Assembly (NCBI RefSeq): GCF_007559335.1
Contig: NZ_VMBG01000001.1
Span: 496,001-560,000 of the forward strand
Origin: Rariglobus hedericola
GTDB taxonomy: Bacteria > Verrucomicrobiota > Verrucomicrobiia > Opitutales > Opitutaceae
Reading direction: 5' to 3'
DNA: 64,000 nucleotides
Shown: piece after piece, positions 44,586-53,487 of the stretch
Position numbering within the stretch: the stretch's first letter is position 1
How the letters are laid out: each line of letters starts with the position of its first letter
Translations under genes and position numbers: made by a program
The notes under the pieces: model-generated
What the model saw: only the letters and a program-made list of their open reading frames with translations
The model's database searches: none
Told to the model about the DNA's origin: nothing

Positions 44586-46192
44586 GTGATCAAACGAAGC
44601 ACGAGGGATCATTGTTGAGTAATTTCATCCATCGCCATGCATGGGGGCTGACGTTTGCCTTTGTCTTTATGGTGTCAGCGGTGACCGGCTATTGCGCTCA
44701 CTTTAAACTGGTCCGGCCGCTCATAAATGACGAGGCGTTGGAGCTGATTCAGGGAGTCGGTATGCCCTTGGATAAGTTTTATTTTTTCACGCCCGACAGC
44801 GTTTACCCTATGGGCACGGCTGATATTATCGAAACGTTTTGTCCCTACATTGTCCGATTCGCGGTGGATGCCGGAGGAGAATTTGGTCCGCAAACCAGCT
44901 CTGTTTTTCTACTGAGAGGGTTTTATGCCGCCTGTTATCTGATGGGCTGCGTGGCATTCGCTTGGGCGGCCGGAAAATTATGGGGAGCGGGATGGGCGGC
45001 GGGTGCGGGACTGGCCTTGGCGAGTTCCCCGTTTGTGCTGGTCATAAATAATATTCTGACGCGTAACGGCATTTCGATCCTGTGGGTGTGCTTGATCGTG
45101 GCGGCATTAGTATGGTGGACACGCCGTGATGCCAAACAGTCCGTGGTTTCAACTTACACGCCGGCGCTGGTGGTTGCCGGACTGTTGATTTTGGGGTGCT
45201 GGACTTACACCGCGTTTCGCCTGGTGGCGATTGCGGTGTATGCTGCGCTGGTGGTGGACTGGTGGTATTTCGAAAAAACGAAAGCGCGTGCGATAAAAGT
45301 CATGGTGAGCGGAATTCTTTTCGGGGCCGTGCTGCTGGTTTTGATGGCATGGAATAGTGATTCGCTGCTGATCATTTTGAGGCGAGGTGGCTATGCGGTC
45401 GGGGACAGCAGTGGGTATCTGGCGAGATTGGCATTGACGCTCGCCACTCCCTTTAACCATCCGGGAAATCGAGTGACCCCCTTTATTATCGAGGATGTGC
45501 ATGCCCTCGTGGGCGGCGCGGTGTTGTCGAAATGGCTGGCCGTTTTTTTTGTGGTCGGGTGGCTGGCGGCCTGGGTTGGGAGCTGCCGGGTTGCGTTTAT
45601 GGCGGCAGTGATCTGGACGACGGGCATGCTGTTATGCGCGGTTGCCGGGCCCAACTTTAAATACCTGCTGCCGTTTATGCCGTTCGCGCTGTTGCTGGCG
45701 ATATCGGGCCTGAGGATGTGCGTGCAATATCTGGCCTCCCGATTTGAGTGCGGGCGTGTTCTCATGGCCTGCGTGGTTTTGATATTTAGCGGAGTTGCCT
45801 GGAGCGGGCTGAACGACTTCTTCGGACGATTTCCGGCGGATCCGCAGAACGAGGGCAACCGGGTATCGAATGTGATGGCGGATGTTGCCGTTGAAATGGT
45901 GAAGGGCGGGGCGCCTCGCGTGTATGTTCAGCCGGGTAGGGGCGTGGATATTGTTTTCTGGCGCATCAAACCCTTGATCGATTCCGGGCGCGTGGCGGTT
46001 TATTCCACATTGCCGAGATTGCTGGACGGATTCGGCGAAACCGCACCGGTGCCGCCCGGTTCTGTTTTGCTGATCGATTACCCGATCCAGCAGTTCAGGA
46101 ATAGTATCCTGAATTGGGATACGTTTCCGGCCATTAAAATAATCAACACCCGTGAACTGAAGGACGAGCGCGCGGGTGAGGCCGGTTTGTGA
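44582..46192 (+). CDS. GT-C/ArnT-like membrane glycosyltransferase
   Basis: A 536-residue multi-spanning protein. The first external loop has PLINDEALELIQ (D50/E51), placed as in GT39/ArnT-type catalytic loops. About ten membrane helices extend to residue 410, followed by a short soluble domain. It is more divergent from ArnT than the preceding protein. It is the last gene of the plus-strand glycosylation run; the convergent glf gene ends seven bases away with no terminator between. Confidence 0.8.
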   Translation: MSDQTKHEGSLLSNFIHRHAWGLTFAFVFMVSAVTGYCAHFKLVRPLINDEALELIQGVGMPLDKFYFFTPDSVYPMGTADIIETFCPYIVRFAVDAGGEFGPQTSSVFLLRGFYAACYLMGCVAFAWAAGKLWGAGWAAGAGLALASSPFVLVINNILTRNGISILWVCLIVAALVWWTRRDAKQSVVSTYTPALVVAGLLILGCWTYTAFRLVAIAVYAALVVDWWYFEKTKARAIKVMVSGILFGAVLLVLMAWNSDSLLIILRRGGYAVGDSSGYLARLALTLATPFNHPGNRVTPFIIEDVHALVGGAVLSKWLAVFFVVGWLAAWVGSCRVAFMAAVIWTTGMLLCAVAGPNFKYLLPFMPFALLLAISGLRMCVQYLASRFECGRVLMACVVLIFSGVAWSGLNDFFGRFPADPQNEGNRVSNVMADVAVEMVKGGAPRVYVQPGRGVDIVFWRIKPLIDSGRVAVYSTLPRLLDGFGETAPVPPGSVLLIDYPIQQFRNSILNWDTFPAIKIINTRELKDERAGEAGL

Positions 46193-46199
46193 GCATGCT

Positions 46200-47321
46200 T
46201 CAGCGTTCCTGCAGTTTTTCGAAGGTGTGCAAGGCTCCCGCTACGATCTGGTCCATGTTGAGGTAGCGATATTGGGCGAGACGACCGACGAAGGTCACGT
46301 TGGGTTCATCCGCGGCCAGCATGCGGTAGCGTTCGGCGAGGGCGCGGCTTTCAGCTCCTGGCAGCGGATAATAAGGCTCGCTCTGGCCGGCTTGGTATTC
46401 GCCCGGAAACTCGCGGACGATGTTGGTCCAAGGTGAAGACTGGCCGGTTACGTGTTTTACCTCGACGGTGCGTGTAAAGGGCTCCGGGCCCGGGTAATTG
46501 ATTTGAAGTGCGGGTTGCGCGAATCCATCGGGACCGGCGGGCACTTCGTCGAGTTCGAAGCGGAGCGTGCGGTAGGGGAGCGGGCCCCAACGGCAATCAA
46601 AGTATTCGTCGATCGGTCCGGTATAAATCAGGTGTCCGTAAGTGAGCCCGGGCAACGCGTGTCGGTAATCGGTTTCGAGACGCAATTCCGCGCCGGATGC
46701 CGCCAGCAACCGTTCAAACATTCTCGTATAGCCTTCGCTGGGTAGCGCTTGAAAGTCTTCTTGGAAATAGCGGTCGTCGGCGTTGGTGCGAATGGGGATG
46801 CGCTGGGTGACCGATGCATCGAGGGACTCGGGCGGGCGGCCCCATTGCTTGGCGGTGTAACCTGCGTAGAACAGATCGTAGAGCTCACGTCCGGCGACGG
46901 AGAGGATGGCTTCTTTCGCGTTGGCGGGTGACGGGATATCGAGGGCGTTATCCTTGAGGTATTGCTTGAAGTCATCCTCGGTGGCGGCGGGTGCGGCCTT
47001 AAGCTGGCGAAAAGTCTCCAGGTTGACGGGAAAGCTCCAGTAGGTGCCACGGGTGAATACGCGGACCTGATAGCGCACTTCATTCCATTCCGTGAAGCGG
47101 CTGAGATACGCGCGAACTTGGGCTGAATACGTCCGAAAATAATGCGGACCGTAAACGTGGTAGAACAAGCCGTGACGGTCTTTGCGGTCGTAGCAGTTGC
47201 CGCCGATGTGATCGCGTTTTTCGATTACAAGGCAGCGTTTGCCGATTGAGCCGAGCCGCTCCGCGAGGACGAGACCGGAAAATCCAGCCCCGACGATGAC
47301 ATAATCATAGGTCGCGCTCAT
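46200..47321 (-). CDS. glf: UDP-galactopyranose mutase
   Basis: Glf converts UDP-galactopyranose to UDP-galactofuranose with reduced FAD. The 373-residue protein starts YDYVIVGAGFSGLVLAERLG (FAD site) and has IGGNCYDRKDRHGLFYHVYG with PHYFRT, typical of the family. Further blocks are the FPVNLETFRQL and YTAKQWG motifs and PYRTLRFELDEV. The length is standard. It overlaps the upstream GT2 gene by 17 bases. Its presence next to arabinofuranose-pathway genes suggests a glycan that uses more than one furanose sugar. Confidence 0.96.
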   Translation of the reverse strand: MSATYDYVIVGAGFSGLVLAERLGSIGKRCLVIEKRDHIGGNCYDRKDRHGLFYHVYGPHYFRTYSAQVRAYLSRFTEWNEVRYQVRVFTRGTYWSFPVNLETFRQLKAAPAATEDDFKQYLKDNALDIPSPANAKEAILSVAGRELYDLFYAGYTAKQWGRPPESLDASVTQRIPIRTNADDRYFQEDFQALPSEGYTRMFERLLAASGAELRLETDYRHALPGLTYGHLIYTGPIDEYFDCRWGPLPYRTLRFELDEVPAGPDGFAQPALQINYPGPEPFTRTVEVKHVTGQSSPWTNIVREFPGEYQAGQSEPYYPLPGAESRALAERYRMLAADEPNVTFVGRLAQYRYLNMDQIVAGALHTFEKLQER

Positions 47322-48018
47322 GCCGGATGGTTTTCAAATCGCGAAAAAGTCTCAGCGCTTTTTGGGCGAACCCCGTCCAGCGCACGGAGGCATGGCCGCC
47401 CGCGCGATCCCGAAAATGGATGGGCAGTTCGATGAAGCCTTGGGGCTCCAGCAGGAGCGCCATCGCAATGTTGGCGAGTTCGAAGGACGGGGGGATGCGA
47501 TCAGCCGTTTTGGCGGCGAGCGTGGCGGGATACAGACGGAAGGGCACGTTGGTATCGTTGAGGCGGGTGGAATGCATCCAGCGCAGACTCAGGCGCAGCA
47601 CCCGCGTCACCAATTTTCGCGCCCAACCATCGTCACGCGTGGTGCGACGCCCATAGATCGCGGTGGCGCGGGAGCGATTGCTCCAAGCATCCGGAAATCC
47701 GGCCGGATCGCATTGTCCGTCGGAATCGATTTGGAAGACATGGGACGCCCCCAAGGCAGCGGCCTGCCGGTAACCCACGAGACAACTTTGACCGTGTCCG
47801 CGATTGGTATGCGTGTGAACGCGCAGTTCGGGCCAGTCGAGCGACGCCAGTTTCGCGGAGGTGCCATCGGTCGAGCCGTCGTCGATCACCAGGATGACGA
47901 ATTGGCTGATGCTCGGGGCCAAGGCTTGGCGCCATTCGGTCAGAACCGGAATAATCGTTTCTTCCTCGTTATAAACGGGAACGATTAAAACAAGTTCAGG
48001 CGAAGGAGCGCTGGTCAT
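47305..48018 (-). CDS. GT2 family glycosyltransferase
   Basis: A 237-residue soluble GT2 enzyme: LVLIVPVYNEEETIIPVLTE, then VIDDGSTDGT, and the metal motif region FQIDSDGQCDPAGF. It has no membrane helices, unlike GtrB-type enzymes. It may build a lipid-linked or surface glycan, possibly with the UDP-galactofuranose made by the mutase encoded downstream, with which it overlaps. The acceptor cannot be predicted. Confidence 0.88.
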   Translation of the reverse strand: MTSAPSPELVLIVPVYNEEETIIPVLTEWRQALAPSISQFVILVIDDGSTDGTSAKLASLDWPELRVHTHTNRGHGQSCLVGYRQAAALGASHVFQIDSDGQCDPAGFPDAWSNRSRATAIYGRRTTRDDGWARKLVTRVLRLSLRWMHSTRLNDTNVPFRLYPATLAAKTADRIPPSFELANIAMALLLEPQGFIELPIHFRDRAGGHASVRWTGFAQKALRLFRDLKTIRHERDL

Positions 48019-48064
48019 GAAATAACTGAAAGTGGGGAGCCCGTGGAATGCGGGCGAGCCAAAC

Positions 48065-48080
48065 CGGTTTGATTAAACCG
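48065..48080. other. Small perfect hairpin upstream of the GT2 gene
   Basis: CGGTTT-GATT-AAACCG forms a six-bp stem with a four-base loop, in the gap between the tRNA and the GT2 gene. It follows the larger hairpin on the minus strand, so it may be part of the tRNA termination region or the leader of the GT2-glf transcript. Confidence 0.4.
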
Positions 48081-48082
48081 TT

Positions 48083-48125
48083 AAAATCCGCGCCTTGTGG
48101 AATTGTGCGACCGTGCGCGGATTTT
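48083..48125 (-). terminator. Hairpin downstream of tRNA-Met
   Basis: An 11-bp perfect stem (AAAATCCGCGC/GCGCGGATTTT) with a 21-base loop begins ten bases after the tRNA 3' end. The stem ends in four T on the minus strand, followed by AA. It is a plausible terminator or processing signal for the tRNA transcript. Confidence 0.6.
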
Positions 48126-48134
48126 GGCTGAAAG

Positions 48135-48209
<75 letters not shown>

Positions 48210-48322
48210 GAAATCGAAGGGTCGGAGGGAAAATGTCCGCTCGGGAATTGTCAAGTGCCCGAGCGGACTGAATTCAGCGGTTTATGCGGCCCTCAAGTTA
48301 AAGCAGCCGTCGGCGGGAAGGC

Positions 48323-50275
48323 TCAGGCCTTTTTACGGGCGGGCTTTTTCTTGGGCGTCCGCTCGATGTTGAGGTAGGTTTTGGACCGCATCTGCTCCTC
48401 GTAGAACTCAACCAGGCGCACGCCCTCGCGGGGTTTGACGAGGTCCTTCTTGGTGGCGGCATCGATCTGGGCCTTCATCTTGCGGCACAGTTCTTCCCAT
48501 TGGTATTGCACACCATCGATGACGTCGGAAACGCGGCTGCCGGCGAGGGCTTCCTCGATGTAAAAACCGTTGGGTTCGTCGGGCTCGAGGAACACGTGCA
48601 CTTCGTTCACGCGGCCGAAGAGATTGTGGAGGTCGCCCATGATGTCCTGGTAGGCGCCGGTGAGGAAGACGCCGAGGTAGTAGGGCTTGTTGTTCAGCGG
48701 GTGGAGCGGCAGGTGGTCCTTGGTATCCTGCAGGTCGATGAACGTGCTGATCTTGCCGTCGGAATCGCAGGTGATGTCGACCAAGATGGCATTAACCGAC
48801 GGTTTCTCGGCCAGGCGGTGCAGCGGAGTGATCGGGAAGAGCTGCTTGAGCGCCCAGTGATCGAGGAGGGACTGGAAGACCGAGAAGTTGCAGACGTATT
48901 GATCGGCCAGGAGTGCGTTGAGATCCTGCAATTCCTCGGGGACGTAGCCGGAGTCGCGGATCTCCTTGGCGATCTGTTCGCAGACCTGCCAGTAAAGCGA
49001 CTCGGCGGCGGCCCGATTCTCGAGGTCTAGGTAGCCGAGATTGAAGAGCGAGAAGGACTCTTCTTTTTTCTGAATGGCGTCGTGAAAACGTTCGAGTTTG
49101 CCGAGCTTGGCCTTGTTTTTGAGGAGGAGTTCGAGGTCGGTGACGACCTTGTGCTTCACCTTGGGCTGGTGCTGGACGCCGAGGGTTTCGCGCTTGTTGA
49201 TGCGTTCGAAGACCTCGACGACGAGCATGGAGTGGGGGGCGACGACGGCGCGGCCGGACTCGGTGATGATGTCGGGCACGGCGACGTTGGAGGCGACGCA
49301 GATGTCGCGGATGTTGGCGACGACGTCACGGGCATATTCGGCCATCGTGTAGTTCATCGATGACTCGAAGTTGGTGCGCGAGCCGTCGTAATCGATGCCG
49401 AGGCCACCGCCGCAGTCGAGGAAACCCATGGGGAAACCCATCTTCACAAGCTGGCAGTAAAAGCGCGTGGCTTCGACCACGGCGTTCTTGATCGTGATGA
49501 TGTTCGGCACCTGCGAACCGATGTGGAAATGGACGAGCTTCACGCATTGGGTGAGCTTGGCGGCGCGCAGCTTTTCGGTGGCGAAAAGGATTTCGGCGGT
49601 GTTAAGGCCGAACTTGGCGTTGTCACCGGTGGAGGAGGACCATTTGCCTTCGCCGCGAGTCTGGAGTTTCGCGCGGAAACCGATGAGGGGCTTCACGCCG
49701 ACTTCTTCGGAGATGGCGATGATGTCGTCCACCTCGGCGAGCTGTTCGACGACGATGATGATCTTTTTGCCGATCTTGCGGCCGAGCAGGGCCAGACGGA
49801 TGTAATCGTGGTCCTTGTAACCGTTGCAGATGATGAGACGCTCGGTGCCTTCGTGCATCGCGAGTGCGATCATGAGCTCGGGTTTCGAGCCCGCCTCGAG
49901 ACCGTAGCCGAACTCCTTGCCGGCCTCGACGATCTCATCGACGACCTCGCGGAGCTGGTTGACCTTGATGGGAAACACGCCGCGGTATTCGCCGTCGTAG
50001 CCCTCTTCCTTGATGGCTTTGCGGAAACACTCGTTGAGCTGCGTGACGCGGTGGCGCAACAGGTCCTGGAAGCGGATGACGAGAGGAGCCTTCAGGCCCA
50101 TGCCGAGGGACTCGTTCACGACATCCATGATGCGGATCTCGCGGCCGTCGGCGAGGGGCTGGACGTTGACGAAACCATCGGCGCCGGCGCCGAAGTGGCC
50201 GGAACCCCAGCGCTTAAAACCGTAGAGTTCTTCGGACTGTGAAACAGACCAGGATGAGGCGGATTTGCTTTTCAA
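48323..50275 (-). CDS. speA: Biosynthetic arginine decarboxylase
   Basis: SpeA converts arginine to agmatine for polyamine synthesis. The 650-residue protein has PLP-binding K104 (GVFPIKVNQLREVVDEI), the FLDCGGGLGIDYDGS motif, ESGRAVVAPHSM and the C-terminal catalytic-type DITCDSDGKI. The N-terminal WSVSQSEELYGFKRWG is the family's usual start. The only in-frame start before it is TTG, preceded by a C/T-rich stretch without a Shine-Dalgarno sequence. The C-terminus is Lys/Arg-rich (RTPKKKPARKKA). It lies between tRNA-Met and the divergent yajC. Confidence 0.95.
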   Translation of the reverse strand: MKSKSASSWSVSQSEELYGFKRWGSGHFGAGADGFVNVQPLADGREIRIMDVVNESLGMGLKAPLVIRFQDLLRHRVTQLNECFRKAIKEEGYDGEYRGVFPIKVNQLREVVDEIVEAGKEFGYGLEAGSKPELMIALAMHEGTERLIICNGYKDHDYIRLALLGRKIGKKIIIVVEQLAEVDDIIAISEEVGVKPLIGFRAKLQTRGEGKWSSSTGDNAKFGLNTAEILFATEKLRAAKLTQCVKLVHFHIGSQVPNIITIKNAVVEATRFYCQLVKMGFPMGFLDCGGGLGIDYDGSRTNFESSMNYTMAEYARDVVANIRDICVASNVAVPDIITESGRAVVAPHSMLVVEVFERINKRETLGVQHQPKVKHKVVTDLELLLKNKAKLGKLERFHDAIQKKEESFSLFNLGYLDLENRAAAESLYWQVCEQIAKEIRDSGYVPEELQDLNALLADQYVCNFSVFQSLLDHWALKQLFPITPLHRLAEKPSVNAILVDITCDSDGKISTFIDLQDTKDHLPLHPLNNKPYYLGVFLTGAYQDIMGDLHNLFGRVNEVHVFLEPDEPNGFYIEEALAGSRVSDVIDGVQYQWEELCRKMKAQIDAATKKDLVKPREGVRLVEFYEEQMRSKTYLNIERTPKKKPARKKA

Positions 50276-50378
50276 AAGAGGGAGGGGGAACGGACTGGGT
50301 TATGGCTTGCGTTCGTAAAGGTGTAAGCGGTTATGTAGCTGTTTCATTTTTCAAAAACCACAACACGAAATCACAACC

Positions 50379-50696
50379 ATGTCCCTATCCTCAGTTGTCT
50401 CGCCTATTCTCGCCCAGCAGTCCGGTCCCAGCGGTGGCATGGGGCAGATTATCTTCCTGGTGCTGATGTTTGCCGCGATGTATTTCCTGATGATCGCCCC
50501 CCAGCGCAAGAAGCAGAAGGAGCACGCCAAGATGCTTGAATCCCTCTCTACGGGCGACGAAGTCATCACCGGTGGCGGCATCTATGGCGAGATCACCAAC
50601 AAGAAGGACGACCGTTATGTCATCCGCATCGCCGAAGGCACTAAGATCGAAGTCGGCAAGGCTTTCATCCATGCTTTGGTGAAGAAAGCCGGCTGA
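50379..50696 (+). CDS. yajC: Preprotein translocase subunit YajC
   Basis: A 105-residue protein with one N-terminal membrane helix (QIIFLVLMFAAMYFLMIAPQ) followed by RKKQKEHAKMLESLSTGDEV and a conserved VITGGGIYGEI block. This is the YajC layout. YajC associates with SecDF at the inner membrane, and secDF follows on the same strand. No Shine-Dalgarno sequence is visible before the ATG. It is divergent from speA. Confidence 0.95.
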   Translation: MSLSSVVSPILAQQSGPSGGMGQIIFLVLMFAAMYFLMIAPQRKKQKEHAKMLESLSTGDEVITGGGIYGEITNKKDDRYVIRIAEGTKIEVGKAFIHALVKKAG

Positions 50697-50895
50697 AAAT
50701 TTAACCCTGCCGTAACACACGGCGGGGGATTTATCCCGTCCCTGGGGATGTTTTCAGACCACGCAGTTTCTTAATCAATAGCAGCCTCCCTGCACCTTAT
50801 AGGGTGTCCGGAGGTTTTCGTGTTTTTCAGCCGGATGATCCGGCGCTCTGCTTTTGAAGCAGGATTACCCCGTTTTATTTTAAACCAAACCCACC
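50697..50895 (+). promoter_or_regulatory. Structured leader between yajC and secDF
   Basis: The gap holds several predicted RNA hairpins: GCCGGA-TGA-TCCGGC (50830-50844 region), CTGCTT-TTG-AAGCAG immediately after it, and weaker pairing around CACC-TTATA-GGGTG and CCGT-AACAC-ACGG. A 24-codon frame (50835-50909) begins inside the first hairpin and overlaps the secDF start, but has no Shine-Dalgarno sequence. This could be a cis-acting leader controlling secDF. The alternative is simply a terminator remnant plus spacer. Confidence 0.4.
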
Positions 50896-53466
50896 ATGTT
50901 CAAACGTAACTTCTGGAAGTTGACGCTCAGTCTGGCCGTCGTCCTCTGGGCCCTGTCGTCCCTGCTTCCAATCCAAGACCAGCCTTTCGCTGAGTTTGCG
51001 AAATCCAAGTCCGAGGCCAAGTCGGCAGAGTTCGCGGCGCTCATCAAAGAGTCGTCCGATCGCGTTGTTTCCAAGCAGGCTCCCAGCGTTTTCGTCGCGC
51101 TCAAAGCCATCGCCAAAGAACGGAAGATCGATCTCAGCCAATACTTCCCCCAGTTCCCCCTCGAATCCTCGTTGGGCAACGTCGAGAAGCGCAACGCCAT
51201 CCTCCTTGATCACTTGCTCGCCAAGTCCAAGGGGCGCCTGCAGCTCGGTCTCGATTTGAAGGGCGGCGTCGCTTTCACCTTGGAAGCCTCCGACACACCG
51301 GCCACCGCCAATATCGGTGATGCGGAGCGCAAGGAAAAGTTGTCGAAAGCCATCGAGATCATTGGTGACCGTATCAATGGCCTTGGCGTCGCCGAGCCGA
51401 TCATTCGCGCGGTCGGTGCGAACCGCATCGAAGTGCAGCTCCCCGGCGTCAACACCAAGGATAATCCGGAGATCGTCGCCAGCGTGCAGAAGCCCGCGCG
51501 TCTTGATTTCCGTCTGGTGTATCCGTTCGGAACGCCCGCCATGCTGGGCGAGACTCCGTCCGGCTACGAAGTGCTCACGCTCGAGCAGGACATTCGTGGT
51601 CAGGTTTCATCCGAAGAAGTGTATGTGAAGCGCCTGCCCGCGATGACGGGTGAAGGTATCTCCGGCGCTTATCCGGTCATGGACGAGTTCGGTCGCTTTA
51701 AGATCAATCTTCGTTTTGACGACGCCGGCTCCAAGCGTTTCGCCGAGGTCACCCGTGAGATCGCCGGTTATTCCCAGCAGCTGCAGCAGCAGACCGGCAG
51801 CGCCAATGCCCGCGCACGTCTGGCTATCGTGCTCGACGGCAAGCTCTACTCGGCCCCCGGTGTCGAGAAGGAGATTGCCGGTGGTTCCGCCGAGATTTCC
51901 GGCAGCTTCTCTCAGCGCGAAGCCTTCGAACTGGCCAACGTGTTGAACAACCCCCTCGACCTACCCTTGCAGATCAAGGAGCAATACGAGGTCGGTCCCT
52001 CCCTGGCGGCCGACGCGGTTTCGAGCGGCAAGCTCGCGTTCATCATCGGCACGGCGCTCACCGCTGCGTTCATCATTATTTTCTACACTTCCGGCGGCTT
52101 CCTCGCGGTCATTGCGATGATCCTCAACGTCGTGATCATTCTCGGTGTGATGGCCAGCATCGGCGCCACGTTGAGCATGCCCGGCATCGCCGGCATCGTG
52201 CTCACCATCGGTATGTCGGTGGACTCGAATATTCTTATCTTCGAGCGTATGCGCGAAGAGTTGAAGCTCGGGAAATCCCTGCCGTCCGCGCTTGAGGCCG
52301 GTTTCGAGAAGGCGTTCTCCGCCATTCTCGATGGTAATTTGACCACGCTGATCACCGCCGCGATCATGATCGTGCTGGGCACCGGCCCGGTGAAGGGCTT
52401 CGGCGTGACACTCGCAATCGGTATCTTCTCCACGATGTTTGCGGCGCTGGTCATCAGCCGCCTCTTCCTCGATTGGTCCATTCACGGCGGTTACATCAAG
52501 CGCATGCGCATGGTCTCCATTTTGGAGAACACCAACTATGACTTCCTTAAGTATGCACGCGGCGCCTTCATCGTATCATGGCTGATCGTGTTGACCGGCG
52601 TCGCGGTGGTCGCCTTCAAAGGCAAGGACATCTACGGCATCGATTTCACGGGAGGCGATCAAGTCACGCTCGCGTTTGAGAAAGCCATCCCGCTTTCGGA
52701 GGTGCGCAAAACCGCCGCCGCCCAAGGCATCGAGGATCTCAGCCTTTCCTACACGAAACAGATTGGTGGTGACACCGAGGTGCTTCGACTGACGACCACG
52801 TTCGACCAGGCCAAGCCGTTCGTGCAGGCTCTTCAAGCTGCGCATCCCGACGCCGGATTCACGCTGGTGAGCGAAGCGCGCATCGGTCCGTCCGTGGGCG
52901 ACGAAATCAAATCCAATGCCTTGTGGGCGATTTTCTGGTCGCTGGTTCTTATCCTCGTCTACGTGGCTTTCCGTTTCGAGATGGGCTACGGCATTGGCGC
53001 GGTGGTTTCCACGCTGCACGACGTCGTGCTCACCATCGGTATTTTCGTGATGCTCGGAGGCCAGTTTAACGCCTCCATGGTCGCGGCGATCCTGCTCATC
53101 GTGGGTTACTCGATCAATGACACGATCGTGGTATTCGATCGTATCCGTGAAGAACTTACGCTCAACCCGTCGGCTTCGCTGAAGAATGTGATCAACCGTT
53201 CGCTCAACCTCACGCTCTCCCGCACCCTGATCACGGGTGGCACGACCTTCCTCACGGCTGTGGTGCTGGCGACGGTTGCCGGCGGCGAAGTGCGCGACCT
53301 GGCGATTACGCTGATCATCGGTGTCATCACCGGCACCTTCTCGTCTCTCTACATCGCCAGTCCGGTTTTCTACTGGTGGCACAAGGGCGACCGTCGCCAT
53401 GTCGAGAAGAGCCATGATGTGAAGCCCACCTACGAGTGGGACGCCGGCAGCAAGGCTTCGCAGTGA
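50896..53466 (+). CDS. secDF: Fused SecD-SecF protein translocase subunit
   Basis: An 856-residue fusion. The SecD half has an N-terminal membrane helix, a long periplasmic domain (LQLGLDLKGGVAFTLEA, the conserved D1-type motif, around residue 114) and six helices. The SecF half starts near residue 545 (FLKYARGAFIVSWLIVLTGV) with FKGKDIYGIDFTGGDQV and its own helices, including the VGYSINDTIVVFDRIREEL block. SecDF uses the proton gradient to pull exported proteins through SecYEG. Fused SecDF is common outside enterobacteria. The C-terminus ends in the cytoplasm. The recJ start follows 21 bases after the stop. Confidence 0.96.
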   Translation: MFKRNFWKLTLSLAVVLWALSSLLPIQDQPFAEFAKSKSEAKSAEFAALIKESSDRVVSKQAPSVFVALKAIAKERKIDLSQYFPQFPLESSLGNVEKRNAILLDHLLAKSKGRLQLGLDLKGGVAFTLEASDTPATANIGDAERKEKLSKAIEIIGDRINGLGVAEPIIRAVGANRIEVQLPGVNTKDNPEIVASVQKPARLDFRLVYPFGTPAMLGETPSGYEVLTLEQDIRGQVSSEEVYVKRLPAMTGEGISGAYPVMDEFGRFKINLRFDDAGSKRFAEVTREIAGYSQQLQQQTGSANARARLAIVLDGKLYSAPGVEKEIAGGSAEISGSFSQREAFELANVLNNPLDLPLQIKEQYEVGPSLAADAVSSGKLAFIIGTALTAAFIIIFYTSGGFLAVIAMILNVVIILGVMASIGATLSMPGIAGIVLTIGMSVDSNILIFERMREELKLGKSLPSALEAGFEKAFSAILDGNLTTLITAAIMIVLGTGPVKGFGVTLAIGIFSTMFAALVISRLFLDWSIHGGYIKRMRMVSILENTNYDFLKYARGAFIVSWLIVLTGVAVVAFKGKDIYGIDFTGGDQVTLAFEKAIPLSEVRKTAAAQGIEDLSLSYTKQIGGDTEVLRLTTTFDQAKPFVQALQAAHPDAGFTLVSEARIGPSVGDEIKSNALWAIFWSLVLILVYVAFRFEMGYGIGAVVSTLHDVVLTIGIFVMLGGQFNASMVAAILLIVGYSINDTIVVFDRIREELTLNPSASLKNVINRSLNLTLSRTLITGGTTFLTAVVLATVAGGEVRDLAITLIIGVITGTFSSLYIASPVFYWWHKGDRRHVEKSHDVKPTYEWDAGSKASQ

Positions 53467-53487
53467 TCCTGCGAGACTGAACCGCCG

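Noticed and set aside
50835-50909. A 24-codon leader frame overlapping the secDF start, as a firm gene
   Set aside because: It lacks a ribosome binding site and any recognisable arrest motif. It is kept only as part of the leader observation.
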